A stretch of DNA of 52,500 nucleotides from Prorocentrum cordatum (lineage: Eukaryota > Sar > Dinophyceae > Prorocentrales > Prorocentraceae), in NCBI GenBank assembly GCA_963575745.1, contig CAUYUJ010019870.1, positions 1 through 52,500 on the forward strand, given 5' to 3'. The position numbers and the translations under genes are program-made. Positions 20,156-32,391 of the stretch are shown piece by piece. A model generated the notes under the pieces. The model searched no databases and was not told the DNA's origin. It saw only the letters and a program-made list of their open reading frames with translations. Every line of letters begins with the position of its first letter. Position 1 is the stretch's first letter.

Positions 20156-20220
<65 letters not shown>
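19733..20220. repeat. Homopolymer-rich spacer: T11-A44, A33 and A62 tracts
   Basis: Runs are T at 19744-19754 followed by A at 19755-19798, A at 20064-20096, and A at 20159-20220. The orthologous place in R2 (13560-13900) has only short A runs. The matching copy at 46560-47028 has tracts of other lengths. They are either hypervariable poly(A) expansions or homopolymer errors in the assembly. Confidence 0.9.
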
Positions 20221-20221
<1 letters not shown>

Positions 20222-20490
20222 GATATTATTGAACTGTCCGACTCTGTGTCCCTCTGCTGTCTGAATTCTATACCTCTGAGAAAACACGCACAGAAACTGA
20301 TGACTTTCTGCAATACAGAGAAATAATTATCACACGTTTTCTTGCAATTCCCGGTTTTTTGTTTTACTTATCAATCGAATCGTCATGTTTTTGTCAGATG
20401 TTTACTTATTTATATTTCTAACGGTTCTTGTTAGATTCGGTACAGTGAAACGATTCGCAAGCGGATAGTGGGACTAGATGATTCTTGAAT
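20221..20490. other. Spacer before the MULE palindromes (module R3)
   Basis: Matches 13910-14180 of R2. No gene or further repeat seen. Confidence 0.5.
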
Positions 20491-20740
20491 TAAATCGAGA
20501 TTTAAATAATTTTGAAATAAATAAATATATATATATATATATATATATGTATATTTTATGCACACACATATATATATATATGGTAGACACTGGATTCTAG
20601 ATTAAAAATCATTTAAATCTGGATTTAAATGAAAATCGTGGAAGGCGTGCTGATTCATATGAGATAGAATCATTTAAATCTAGATTTAAATGAATCTATA
20701 TCTCGAATCGTAATCGATCATTTAAATCTAGATTTAAAGG
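20491..20740. promoter_or_regulatory. Array of AT-rich palindromes 5' of the MULE (R3)
   Basis: Palindromes lie at 20610-20631, 20671-20692 (perfect) and 20719-20740, and a weaker one near 20488-20507, in the same spacing as in R2. A (TA)n tract with a GTATAT break occupies about 20523-20557. Confidence 0.6.
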
Positions 20741-21136
20741 AAATACACGTATCGAATCTAAGTCGACCGTTACTAAGAATCAGAGAAGAGAAAGAAAAAG
20801 CGAAAGAAAAGAGAGTTCGATAAGTTCGTTCGAAAAGCGAAACAAGGAGAAATGAAATACTGAGCGAGAAGAAAAGAGAATCAATAAGAAGAAACAGAAA
20901 AAGAGAAGAAAAGAGATAAATTCAAAGAAAACCGGTGTATTCTTGTATTGAAGGTAAATTTGGCTTCCGTTCCGGTAATCGAAAGTATTCGTATATACCG
21001 AGAAGATTTTCTCACGCGCTTCGTGGCTGCGCAAGTTTCGATGGAATCACCTTCCCTAGGTGACCACCCAGACGATTCTGTGTAGGTTTATATTTCTTTT
21101 TGTTGTTGGACATGCATTCCGCAGCTATTCGGCTGA

Positions 21137-24100
21137 ATGCAAAGCAATCTCTTTCAAGAGCTCTTACATCACATTTTCGGTCCGCTTGAAGCGGAGAGAA
21201 TGTTTCCATATATCATGTTCTTATTTCCATTGTGGGTGACCAGCGTTCGAATTTTATATCGGCGCGGATCAAATCCAGGTGAGAGGGTTCAGTTAATGGC
21301 CGCGGAACAAGCGAATCAATCTCATTTGGAAGCAGGTTTTCTCGACATCGAACCGCGCATGACTGTTTCTCAACCAGAATTGGCAGTCGAGCAAGTCCAA
21401 GAGGAAAAAGAAGACGTTCAGCTTAATGCGACGAGTCTCAAGAATCGCGGTCCCAAGCGTCGTCCATTCGAACCATATACAGAGCCGATACCGTACGAAG
21501 AGAGCGAGAAGAGAGATGATGGCATCAAAAAATTGAGTTTCAGGACAATGCAAGACGGTTTATCCAGAAAGAAAATTTATGGACGAAGCCATTCTCACAA
21601 TCGAAATATAAGAAGATGACTGTATTGATTGCATATTGCGATAAGTGCAAAGATTGCTCAAAGGCATATGCGTTTTCGAAACGAATTGATGTTTCAGGTA
21701 ATAATGTGTTGTTCATCGAGACGATTGGAGAATGCCGAGGCGATATGAGTGATCCATCTACGCTGAACATTGCTCGATTCAAGAGAGAGTACGCGCGGAA
21801 GTACGCATCGTCATGCACTCCAGGACAAATTGAGAAGTTATTTTGCAAATTACAGATTCACAAAGATTCATGGCCAACAAGCAAGCAGATTGAAAATGAA
21901 AGAGCAAAATTGAAGCCATCAGTGAATCGATATTCAATTGCCTGTTTGGGTGATTTACAAAAACTTATTGCAGATCCTCCAGAGGAGATATTGATATTTG
22001 GAGATTATGTTGCGCTGGAACAGAGTAAATGTCGTGTTCCGTTTACAGCGCCGCAAGCGGGAGATATGATCAAAAAATTACGGCATTTATCAGAGTTAAT
22101 TATGGATTTCACATTTAATACAAATCAGCACGGATTGTTGCTCGGCGTTATAGGACCTGTGGGATTATGGCAAGCAAAGGAAACACAGGAGCCTCACATG
22201 CGTTTTTTTTCCGGCTATATTCATGCTCGCAAATGCAGAAGATAGAGACGCTCATCAAATACTATTGAATCTTTATTTGAATACAGCTGAATCGATTGAT
22301 ATGAGAATTACTGATGGATTCGTAAATTGCGCCTGTATGGAAAGTTTATTGGCTGCTTTACCACCTGAAAGAGGTGTAGTATCACATCGTTGTTTACAGC
22401 ATACCCGGACAAACATTAAACAAGAGGGTAAAGATAAGATTCGACGTCCAGTGGGAAAAGATCGCCAAAATTTTATCTATATAACCGACAAATGCGTATT
22501 GGGATCAACTTGGTTTCTAAACGACATCGAATTTCATACATTTTGGTCAAGTTTGTTACAACAATGTGACGCAAAAGAGAACGTGACCGATTTCAACGAA
22601 CCTGCATTCGGCAAGTATCTCTCAAAGAATATTTTGAACATTTCCGACTGAATTATTCGCGCGCCCTGGGCGTGTGGTTTAGGAACAGTTCCTCTTGGAT
22701 TCACGACGCACGCGCCGAGCACAGCCGAACGAAAGCATCGAACTATAAAGTCATTGTTGGAATCGGATTACGAACGTTGTAATGCGGCAGAATTGATGCA
22801 TCAAGTGTGCGAGGTCATTTCCGGACGGATTGAGAGAGGTCATTATGATGATTTGGTGAATGAAAATGTTCAAGAATGGAAGGGGTTAGAAAAATCGCCA
22901 ACACGAAGAAATTCTGCAAGATTTGAAGTTTGTCACATGTAGAGGAAGACGCCCAAGCCATTCGATTAGATTTCAATGCAATTTTGGAACATTTTCATCA
23001 GCATGGCGCTCACAAAACGTATTTGATGCAACCGTGCGGAATTACCCTTTCTACAGGCGAGCAGGCAACATTTGCGCCAAAGTATAAGTTATGGAAGGCT
23101 GCAGAAAACAAAATGGACATGGAGGCAATGATGAAGCTAGCTTTATCTCAGACAAGCAAACGTGGAGATTGCTATGGCGAGTCCCAATACAGGCGCTTAC
23201 GATTTGATGCGGCATTTGAGCTTCGCCAGCAGTATACGATTATATATGTGACAAACCAAAAAATACACGCACCGACATTATATTGAGGGAGGCGGTTTTT
23301 CAGAGCATTCTTTGTTTATTCAGAGACTTCATATTCAAAATTATTTGAAAGCAGTACCAGAAAGGCATGCTCATTCGAAGCCTGGTGGAAAACAGAAAAA
23401 GGCAAAGGCAAAACCAAAAATTACAATCGATATGAAAAAGCAATGCTTGGGCCGCCTCCGTTGAAAATAAAGAATGGATCGGCAAAATCGCCTCAAGAGA
23501 AAGCGGAAAAATGTGGAATATTCAATATTGAGGACGATCTTCCAGCGCCGCTCCCCCAACCGATAAGCCCTTCCTAAATTCGAAATTAAAATTTCGAGAT
23601 GGCGACAAATTTTATGACCAAAACAATTAAAGGGAGATGGTTACGAGATCGTGTCGATGGCAATTATTGCAAGCAGCATGCACAGATGGCACGCGGAATG
23701 AAAGGCGCTGCATTGAAAATTGTTTTCAGATCGTTGGGGTCTACTTTTCAGATTGTACAAAAGCAAAATTACGATGATCAGTTGAAACAAAGAATTAAAG
23801 CGAGCTTGAAAGAATTATCCGAACGAAAAGCGATATCATCAACAAAGCATTTCCATTCTCATTCACAATTTGAAGCAAGTCGAAATTCCAGGTGAAGGTG
23901 ACTGTTAATTTGAAGCTGTTACAAAAACATTGAGATTGCAATCAACACCGAACGATTTGAAATGCGAATTTGTGATTATTTGGGGCAATTTCCTGAATTA
24001 TTTGCAGATTTCCTGGTAATTTTCCAAATTTTAAACCGTGCACCAATCACATACGCAAGCCCGGAAGTTTGGGGAGATCACTCTCCCGTCTGTTATAAAT

Positions 24101-24210
24101 CCTCCTGAAATGATAACTGATATTGTGTGGAAACCCGAAGTAGTTGAAGTTCACCATGGGGGATTTCATTTCGAAACGGCAACCTGCAAAATCTTTGTTG
24201 CGTCGCAAGC
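21137..24210 (+). pseudogene. MULE transposase-OTU gene (R3 copy), more decayed C-terminus
   Basis: The same protein as at 14819 but with different lesions. The codon that is TAG in R2 is CAG here, and the stretch equal to the R2 frameshift near 15037 is intact. Breaks are a 1-bp loss near 21541, an extra T in the T run near 22203-22210, TGA at 22649-22651, a 7-bp loss near 22937, and several shifts after 23070. The Cys/His motif has lost two cysteines (FMTKTIKGRWLRDR). In the OTU domain the Gln after the catalytic Cys has become TAA (near 23905). Part of the segment between Cys and His is deleted. Confidence 0.8.
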
Positions 24211-24229
24211 GCGACGCTAGCTCTACAAA

Positions 24230-24581
24230 TGAAGAGAAGCGGAAAGGAGGGGAAGAAGACTTACTGATTTTCGATCGCAACTATCTAGAAAGCTGCCACC
24301 AGCCTTTCGATCCCGCCTTCAGCTGCTGAAATTTGTTGCGAATACGATCGATGAAGGCACGATGTGCAGAAAAAAAATGCCGACTGCAAACTCGCACACG
24401 CCGATGGAGCTAAAAATGGGAAGAATTCATACGGATTGACGACTGCGGTATGTGAAGCTGCATGGCACTGAAAACCTTCTCCGTGACAGCGCGTGCTGCC
24501 ACGTCAGGCGAAAATGCCGGAATAAACTCCAATCAGCATTGCGAAAATCAGAACGCGCTTGCAACATTCCATCGCTCATTA
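24230..24581 (-). pseudogene. LINE RT N-terminus and linker, antisense (module R4)
   Basis: Repeats 11941-12357 with about 75 bp missing near 24405 (the part that in R2 reads GGAAAATCTGGCGTGCCAGC and onward). The FRNADWSLFRHF linker stretch is readable on the minus strand near 24520-24550. Confidence 0.6.
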
Positions 24582-24934
24582 GGTCCAATCTTGCTTGCTT
24601 GTTGGTATCGTCCACTTCGGCGAAATCGCAAGCATCAATGCGTTCATTGCTGAATGGGCGGCGCATTCGGAGGCACGGTCGCGGTAGGAAATTTATTTCA
24701 GCATATATCACATTGGATGCCGTGCAGGGAATGACTCCCGGATTGAAAAAGAAGGTTCGGCAGCCCACTCGAGGCCCGGGTTTATTGGATTTAGTTCTGA
24801 CCGACCTTCCAGATCAAGAATCTAATACAATTTCCCCAGAGGTTGCTTGTTCTTGTTTCCTTCATTCCCGCCTCTCTCGGTTACTTCTGGTTTGGAAGTA
24901 TAGAAAAAACGATGGTCATCTTGACACGCGTTAA
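24582..24934 (+). pseudogene. LINE endonuclease domain, broken (module R4)
   Basis: Starts GPILLACWYRP, shifts frame at once because CCACC-type bases are lost, and resumes near 24737 with GMTPGLKKKVRQPTRGPG and LLDLVLTDLPDQ. The GDFN motif is destroyed as in module R1. An additional loss near 24720 removes the residues after HW. Confidence 0.7.
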
Positions 24935-25840
24935 GAAGGGTGTTCCTTGAAAAACTCAATAGAAAAACTGTAAAACTTTCCTCACAAAAAACAATTTACA
25001 ATCATCGAAACGATGTTTTCTGTTTAATCGAGAAATCTGAACTCGGCCGCTGCTCAAATTAGATTCGTATTGTTTGATTTAATTCGAAAACTGCTGTTGT
25101 TGTCTAATACTCAAATAAGCTGTAAGGCACCAAGACTAGTCATCGCACAATTTGTTGACATCATATTTTTTTCACTCGTAAAAAGAAACAAAACATTGAG
25201 AAACTGAAACAATTTGAAACGCCAAATCTTAACTACGGTTGAAAAAAAAACAAGGACAACAAGGAACGACCATTCTGTACAAATCACTTGCTCGCTATAA
25301 AAAAAAATCAATATCAACAAATAATTTGCAAACTTTCAAACTCGACTCCGAAATATCCCTTGGTGATCACGTTCAAATCGAATCTAATCATTATCAAACC
25401 AATATGTTTAATAAAACGAAAAAAAAACCTGTCGGCTAACCACAACCGAAAACGAATCTGATTTCATCCTGAAACACTTATAGAAACACATCTGAACAAT
25501 ATGTACTATGTCACCGGGCAACGTAACTAATTGTTCTAAACAAATGAACCATGCATAACACAATTAAATCCATTGCATCAACTGGTGAAACATGCTTCAA
25601 TCTACAAAAATTGAATAATGCAATGCTGGTAGTGTCGCGGTTCAAATCATGCGCAAAGAACATGAACAATGAGAAAAAAAAACATTTCAAATACAAATGT
25701 ATCTGACGAACAATAACGAAAAACAAAATTCATTATAAAACCAAAAGGAACCACTACCGAACACAGCAAATTAATAAATGGAAAAAAAAACCGAAAACAA
25801 TGAATTAAGGAATTCTCTTACACAATACACTAAATCGTGG
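24935..25840. repeat. Decayed monomer array and AT-rich spacer (module R4)
   Basis: Counterpart of 2016-2905. It appears to be the donor-like version of the segment shared with 2100-2840: both lack the 28-bp stretch and the poly(A) tract present at 28940-29232. No gene. Confidence 0.7.
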
Positions 25841-26828
25841 TCGAAATTATGTTGTGCTACAAACGAATAAATGTCGCGTTCCGTGTACAACGCCGCCAAC
25901 GAGACATATAATCAAAACACTACGGCATTGATGAAAATTTATTATCGATTTCACATTTAATACAAATCAACACGAATTGTCACTTGGCGTTGTAGGACCT
26001 GTGTGATTATGGCAACCAAAGGAAACACAAAAGCCTCAGATGCGTTTTTTTTTTTTTGACTACATTCATGCTCGCAAATACAAAACATAAAGACGCTCAT
26101 TAATTACTATTGAATCTGTATTTGAATACAACTGTATTGATTGATACGAGAATTACTGATGCATTCGTAAATTGCGCCTGTATGGAAAATTTATCGCCTA
26201 CTTTACCACTGAAAAATATGCAATATCGCATGAATCGACGTCAAAAAAAAAAATCGTACAACAAAATGTCATTATAACCGACCCATGCGTATTGGGAACA
26301 ACTTCATTTCTAAACGACATCGAATTTCATACGTTTCCGTCAATTTTTTACAACAATGTGACGCAGAAAAAAACGTGACTGATTTCAACAAACCTGTATT
26401 CGACAAATTCTCTCAAAACATAATTTGAACATTTCCGAAGGAATATTCGGCGTCCTAGGCGTGTGCTTTAGCAACAATTCGAAATTTGTCGCGTGGAGAG
26501 AATAAAAACGCCCAAACCATTCGATTAGATTTCAATGTAATTTAAAACGACTCATGAAAATGCCGCTCACAAAAAAATATTCGATGCAACCGTGCGTGAT
26601 TACCCCTTTTTTACAAGCGAACACGCGACATTTGTTTATGCTATGGCAAGATATATATAGAAGACTCCCAAACAACAACATCTACATTGATGCAATTATG
26701 CAACTTGCTTATCTCAAACCCAAACAAACGTGAAAATTGCTATGGTACGTCAAAATACGTGCTTGCGATTTGATGCCTGGCTGGGCTGTTTGGAATTTTG
26801 TTACCGAAATGTACCCTAACACGTTTTC
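25841..26828 (+). pseudogene. Decayed MULE transposase fragment, direct orientation (module R4)
   Basis: Aligns with 15680-16940 of the R2 MULE, with the same deletion of the third catalytic region as in module R1 (joined near 26500). The frame is lost. The fragment continues into the piece that is also seen at 1-224. Confidence 0.75.
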
Positions 26829-26831
26829 TTC

Positions 26832-27507
26832 TTGCCTTTGCGACACAACAAAAAATTCCAAAATTCCAACCGATTAAAGGTGCGAACCAACACCGGTCTT
26901 CAAATTCGCAAATTTGCCTGCGAATAGCGCTTTTGCTTCAAAATAAAATTCTCTATGGTAAACTATAATAACATTGAGTTTTCACAAATGTCCGGTTTGC
27001 ATTTCGAACAATTGGAAAGAACAAATCTAACATAACTCAAAAAACGACTCCAAACAAGCACACACTTGTCATTTCGAATTGTTCGGTATGAATTGCAAAT
27101 ATTTTTTTAGTAATAACATCAAATAAACAATCACCTTCAACTGGAATGTCGATCTGCTTCGAATTGTGAACAAGCAAACCGGATGGAACTGCTTTGTTCA
27201 TACCGTTTTTCTTTCGTGAGACTCCTTGAAATTCATTTCAAGTATCTTTGTGACTCTGTTTTTGTAAAATCTGAAAATGAACCCGAACTATCTGAGCATA
27301 TTTTGAATTTAATCCCTCAACCCGCGTGTCTTTTGTGCATGCTCCTTACAATAATTGGCATCAACACGAACTTGCAAACATTTCCGTTAGACTAGTTTGG
27401 CCATGCTGCCGATCCTTTTTTTTTTTTTTTCGAACGGAGTATCGATTACAATTTTCGGTTTTGCCTTTGCCTTTCTCTGCTGCGTAGCAAATTTCGAATA
27501 CACATGC
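26832..27507 (-). pseudogene. Inverted MULE C-terminal (OTU) segment (module R4)
   Basis: Near-identical copy of 225-900 in the first complete unit; reverse complement of about 17090-18096, frame lost. Confidence 0.8.
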
Positions 27508-27889
27508 TCTTTGCTGCCGTTTCGGTTTCGCTTTGCGGCGACCTCTGTTTCCGTTTCCTTTTCTTCTCCATTTCTCCCTCTCGTTATGCTCGCTGATGAT
27601 AAATTTCTGTGTTCGAGATGATCGGCGACTACAAAATTATTTCAGTCTAGATCAAAATGATATGGAAATGAATGTGTATAGAAATCAATTAGCTCTAAAT
27701 TTAAATAATAACAAACGGATGCGCTGTATGCAATATGACACGTGAATCTAGTGTATCGATGACGTGCATAACAATCATTCAAAAAGAATAAAATCATGAA
27801 AGTACAAAAATCATTTAAATCTAGAGGAATGTATGCAGTGAATCGACGTGCCCGGTAAGGAATACCAAAACTAGAATCCAATGATAATG
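27508..27889. other. AT-rich flank with inverted MULE 5' relic (module R4)
   Basis: Copy of 901-1282, with no gene. Confidence 0.45.
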
Positions 27890-27920
<31 letters not shown>

Positions 27921-27929
27921 GCACACACG

Positions 27930-27972
<43 letters not shown>
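27890..27972. repeat. Compound (TA)n(CA)n(TA)n microsatellite
   Basis: Copy of 1283-1365 with the same arrangement, again at the R4/R1 junction. Confidence 0.95.
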
Positions 27973-28247
27973 GTGCAGAAAAAAGATGCCGACTGCAAAC
28001 TCGCACCGCCGATGGAAAATCTGGCGCGCCAGCAATATCGCTTTTTGCCCGGATGGTCCAAACACGCAGAGGGAGCTAAAAATGGGAAGAATTCATACGG
28101 ATTGACGACTGCGGCATGTGAAGCTGCATGGCACTGAAAACCTTCTCCGTGACAGCGCGTGCTGCCACGTCAGGCGAAAATGCCGGAATAAACTCCAATC
28201 AGCATTGCGAAAATCAGAACGCGCTTGCAACATTCCATCGCTCATTA
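27973..28247 (-). pseudogene. LINE linker remnant, antisense (module R1, second copy)
   Basis: Copy of 1366-1640. No RT N-terminal piece precedes it. Confidence 0.5.
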
Positions 28248-28622
28248 GGTCCAATATTGCTTGCTTGTTGGCATCGTCCACTACGGCGAAATCGCAAGCA
28301 TCAATGCGTTCATTGCTGAATGGGCGGCGCATTCGGAGGCACGGTCGTGGTAGGAAATTTATTTCAGCATATATCACATTGGATGGTTGCGTCCGTGCAG
28401 GGAATGACTCCCGGATTGAAAGAGAAGGTTCGGCAGCCCACTCGAGGCCCGGGTTTATTGGATTTAGTTCTGACCGACCTTCCAGATCAAGTATCTAATA
28501 CAATTTCCCCAGAGGTTGCTTGTTCTTGTTTCCTTCATTCCCGCCTCTCTCGGTTACTTCCGGTTTGGAAGTATAAAAAAACGATGGTCATCTTGACACG
28601 CGTTAAGAAGGGTGTTCCTTGA
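28248..28622 (+). pseudogene. LINE endonuclease domain, broken (module R1, second copy)
   Basis: Copy of 1641-2015 with the same frameshift and lost GDFN motif. One visible substitution turns WYRP into WHRP near 28272. Confidence 0.72.
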
Positions 28623-29141
28623 ATAACTCTATAGAAAAACTGTGAAACTTTTCTCACAAAAACCAATTTATAATCATCAAAACGATGTTTTCTGTTTAAT
28701 CGAGAAATCTGAACTCGGCCGCTGCTCAAATTAGATTCGCATTGTTTGATTTAATTCGAAAACTGCTGTTGTTGTCTAATACTCAAATAAGCTGTAAGGC
28801 ACCAAGACTAGTCATCGCAAAATTTGTTGACATCATATTTTTTCACTCGTAAAAAGAAACAAAACATTGAGAAACTGAAACAATTTGAAACGCCAAATCT
28901 TAACTACGGTTGAAAAAAAAACAAGGACAACAAGGAAAGTAAACGATCGATTCACATATGTAACGACCATTCTGTACAAAACACTTGCTCACTATAAAAG
29001 AAATCAATATCAACAAACAGTTTGCAAACTTTCAAACTCGACTCCGAAATATCCCTTGATGATCACGTTCAAATCGAATCTAATCATTATCAAACCAATA
29101 AATTAATAAAACGTAAAAAAATAATATAAAAAATAAAAAAA

Positions 29142-29234
<93 letters not shown>

Positions 29235-29476
29235 GTCGGCTAACCACAACCGAAAACGAATCTGATTTCATCCTGAAACACTTATAGAAACACATCTGAA
29301 CAATATGTACTATATCACCGGGCAACGTAACTAATTGTTCTAAACAAATGAACCATGCATAACACAATTAAATCCATTGTATCAACTGATGAAACATGCT
29401 TCAATCTACAAAAATTGAATAATGCAATGCTGGTAGTGTCGCTCAAATCATGCGCAAAGAACATTAATGATTTTGT

Positions 29477-29530
<54 letters not shown>

Positions 29531-29613
29531 TATCTGACGAACAAAAACGAAAAACAAAATTCATTATAAAACCAAAAGGAACCACTACCGAAAACAGTAA
29601 ATTAATTTATATA

Positions 29614-29659
<46 letters not shown>

Positions 29660-29707
29660 GAAAACAATGAATTAAGGAATTCTCTTACACAACACACTAA
29701 ATCGTGT
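28623..29707. repeat. Decayed monomers and spacer with A90, T21-A32 and A42 tracts
   Basis: Orthologue of 2016-2905, but it keeps a 28-bp stretch near 28938-28965 and carries A at 29143-29232, T at 29476-29496 followed by A at 29497-29528, and A at 29617-29658. The first copy has none of these tracts. No gene. Confidence 0.85.
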
Positions 29708-30517
29708 TGGAAATTATGTTGTGCTGCAAACGAATAAATGTCGCGTTCCGCGTACAACGCCGCCAACGAGACATATAATCAAAAAACTACGGCATTTATG
29801 AGAATTTATTATCGATTTCACATTTAATACAAATCAACACGAATTGTTACTCGGCGTTGTAGGACCTGTGTGATTATGGCAACCAAAGGAAACACAAAAG
29901 CCTCAGATGCGTTTCTTTTTTTTTGACTACATTCATGCTCGCAAATACAAAAACATAAAGACGCTCATTAATTACTATTGAATCTGTATTTGAATACAAC
30001 TGAATTGATTGATATGAGAATTACTGATAGATTCGTAAATTGCGCCTGTATGGAAAATTTTTTGCCTACTTTACCACCGAAAAAGATGCAGTATCGCATG
30101 AATCGACGTCCAAATAAAAAGACCGTACAACAAAATATCATTATAACCGACCCATGCGTATTGGGAACAACTTGATTTCTAAACGACATCGAATTTCATA
30201 CGTTTCCGTCAATTTTTTTACAACGATGTGACGCAGAAAAGAACGTGACCGATTTCAACAAACCTGTATTCGACAAATTCTCTCAAAACATAATTTGAAC
30301 ATTTCCGAAGGAATATTCGGCGTCCTAGGCGCGTGGTTTAGCGACAATTCGAAATTTGTCGCGTGAAGAGAATAAAAACGCCCAAACCATTCGATTAGAT
30401 TTCAATGTAATTTAAAACGAATTCATGAAAATGACGCTCACAGAACTTATTCGATGCAACCGTGCGTGATTACCCTTTTTTACAAGCGAACACGCGACAT
30501 TTGTTTATGCTATGGCA

Positions 30518-30559
<42 letters not shown>

Positions 30560-30702
30560 AAGACTCCCAAACAACAACATCTACATAGATGCAATCATGC
30601 AACTTGCTTTATCTCAAACCCAAATAAACGTGAAAATTGCTATGGTACGTCAGAATACGTGCTTGCGATTTGATGCCTGGCTGGGCTGTTTGGAATTTTG
30701 TT
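29708..30702 (+). pseudogene. Decayed MULE transposase fragment (module R1, second copy)
   Basis: Copy of 2906-3900, with a (TA)n tract at about 30520-30557. Same deletions; frame lost. Confidence 0.75.
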
Positions 30703-30723
30703 ACCGAAATGTACCCTAACACG

Positions 30724-31423
30724 TTTTCTTCTTGCCTTTGCGACACAACAAAAATTTGCAAAATTCCAACCGATTAAAGGTGCGAACCAACACCGGTCTT
30801 CAAATTCGCAAATTTGCCTGCGAATAGCGCTTTTGCTTCAAAATAAAATTCTCTATGGTAAACTACAATAACATTGGGTTTTCACAAATGTACGGTTTGC
30901 ATTTCGAAAAATTGTTAAGAACAAATCTAACATAATTCAAGAAACGACTCCAAACAAGCACACACTTGTCATTTCGAATTGTTCGGTATGAATTGCAAAT
31001 ATTTTTTTCGTAATAACATCAAATAAACAATCACCTTCAACTGGAATGTCGACCTGCTTCAAATTGTGAACAAGCAAACCGGATGGAACTGCTTTGTTCA
31101 TACCGTTTTTCTTTCGCGAGACTCCTTGAAATTCATTTTAATTATCTTCGTGACTCTGTTTTTTGTAAAATCTGAAAATGAACCCGAACTATCTGAACAT
31201 ATGTTTAATACAATCCCTCAACCCGCGTGTCTTTTGTGCATGCTCCTTACAATAATTGGCATCGACACGAACTCGCAAACATTTCCGTTAGACTAGTTTG
31301 GCCATGCTGCCGATCCTTTTTTTATTTCGAACGGAGACGGCCCAAACATTTTGTAGTATCGATTATAATTTTCGGTTTTGCCTTTGCCTTTCTCTGCTGT
31401 GTAGCAAATTTCGAATACACATG
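30724..31423 (-). pseudogene. Inverted MULE C-terminal (OTU) segment (module R1, second copy)
   Basis: Copy of 3922-4621. Confidence 0.8.
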
Positions 31424-31822
31424 CCCTTTGCTGCCGTTTCGGTTTCGCTTTGCGGCGGCCTCCGTTTCCGTTTCCTTTTCTTCTCCATTTCTCCCTCTCG
31501 TTCTGCTCGCTGATGATAAATTTCTGTGTTCGAGATGATCGGCGACTACAAAATTATTTCAGTCTAGATCAAAATGATATGGAAATGAATGTGTATAGAA
31601 ATCATTTAGCTCTAAATTTAAATAATAACAAACGGATGCGCTGTATGCAATATGACACGTGAATCTAGTGTATCGACGACGTGCATAACAATCATTCAAA
31701 TCTAGAATAAAATCATGAAAGTACAAAAATCATTTAAATCTAGAGGAATGTATGCAGTGAATCGACGTGCCCGGTAAGGAATACCAAAACTAGAATCCAA
31801 TGATAATGATATATATATATAT
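31424..31822. other. AT-rich flank before second block U
   Basis: Copy of 4622-5020, ending in a short TA tract against GC-rich block U. No gene. Confidence 0.6.
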
Positions 31823-32391
31823 CGGATGCCGGCGCGCTGCGACGTCAAACAACCTGCTGCCGGTATCCTTGACGGGCACCGGGAATACCTCCCCGACTGC
31901 CCTGCGCTGCCGTCCTCTAGTCTAGAAACCTTTTGTAGCCCTCAAGGAGCTATCCGGGAAAATTGAATACAAACAGCTTGGGTTGTTGAGTTGGACAACT
32001 TCGTTATTCGGCTCACTTCTCTCAGCAAACACTCTATTTCGAGCGCACACCCAATTTGTGCACACAAATCAATAATCTGAGCAAACATAGCATCAAAAAT
32101 AACCACAAGCTCTAAAAAGATAGTTGAACGTTCAATTCGCTTGTGAGAGAGAACCTGTCTGCCTGCATTGTTTGCGAACGCGTATAATGTGCTCATTGGC
32201 CGCAGACATGGAACCCCGTCTTCTAAATGTTTAAGTAGCTGGGCGTGCTGGAGCAGTGGAAGACACTCATAATGCTCGACAGGTCTGCGGGGCACACGGT
32301 CCCAAGCAGGCCCGACATGGCGAAGCCGGCTCGATAGGTCCAAGCGCTGGCCAAAACAAGCTCGAAGAGCCCGAGCAAAACCCAGCAGGCC
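31823..32391. other. Left part of second block U, no recognised gene
   Basis: Copy of 5021-5589, with the same unassigned minus-strand frame (31942-32547). Confidence 0.4.

Larger units (their letters stand above)
18114..24229. repeat. Composite module R3, 6.12 kb
   Basis: Head-to-tail copy of R2 with the same order of parts. Divergence from R2 is a few percent by eye, more than that between the two 26.8-kb units, so the inner duplication is older than the outer one. Long homopolymers are inserted in its spacer. Confidence 0.9.
24230..27972. repeat. Short decayed module R4, 3.74 kb
   Basis: Starts with the same RT words as R2 and R3 but lacks the part equal to 13732-15680 and carries the inverted OTU segment. 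Its closest relative is R1. Both therefore come from one rearranged ancestor. Confidence 0.85.
5021..31822. repeat. Complete 26.8-kb higher-order repeat unit (U-R2-R3-R4-R1)
   Basis: Everything from 5021 recurs from 31823 in the same orientation and order. The unit is unique block U (5021-11940) plus four copies of one composite module (R2, R3, R4, R1). I aligned landmarks by eye along the whole length; the offset stays between 26785 and 26808. In the 7-kb U block I noticed only a handful of substitutions and one T indel, so the two units separated very recently. The framing at 5021 is arbitrary because a tandem repeat can be cut at any point. Confidence 0.93.

Noticed and set aside
19726-20313. 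Frames rich in Lys or Phe across poly(A) tracts
   Set aside because: Homopolymer translation.
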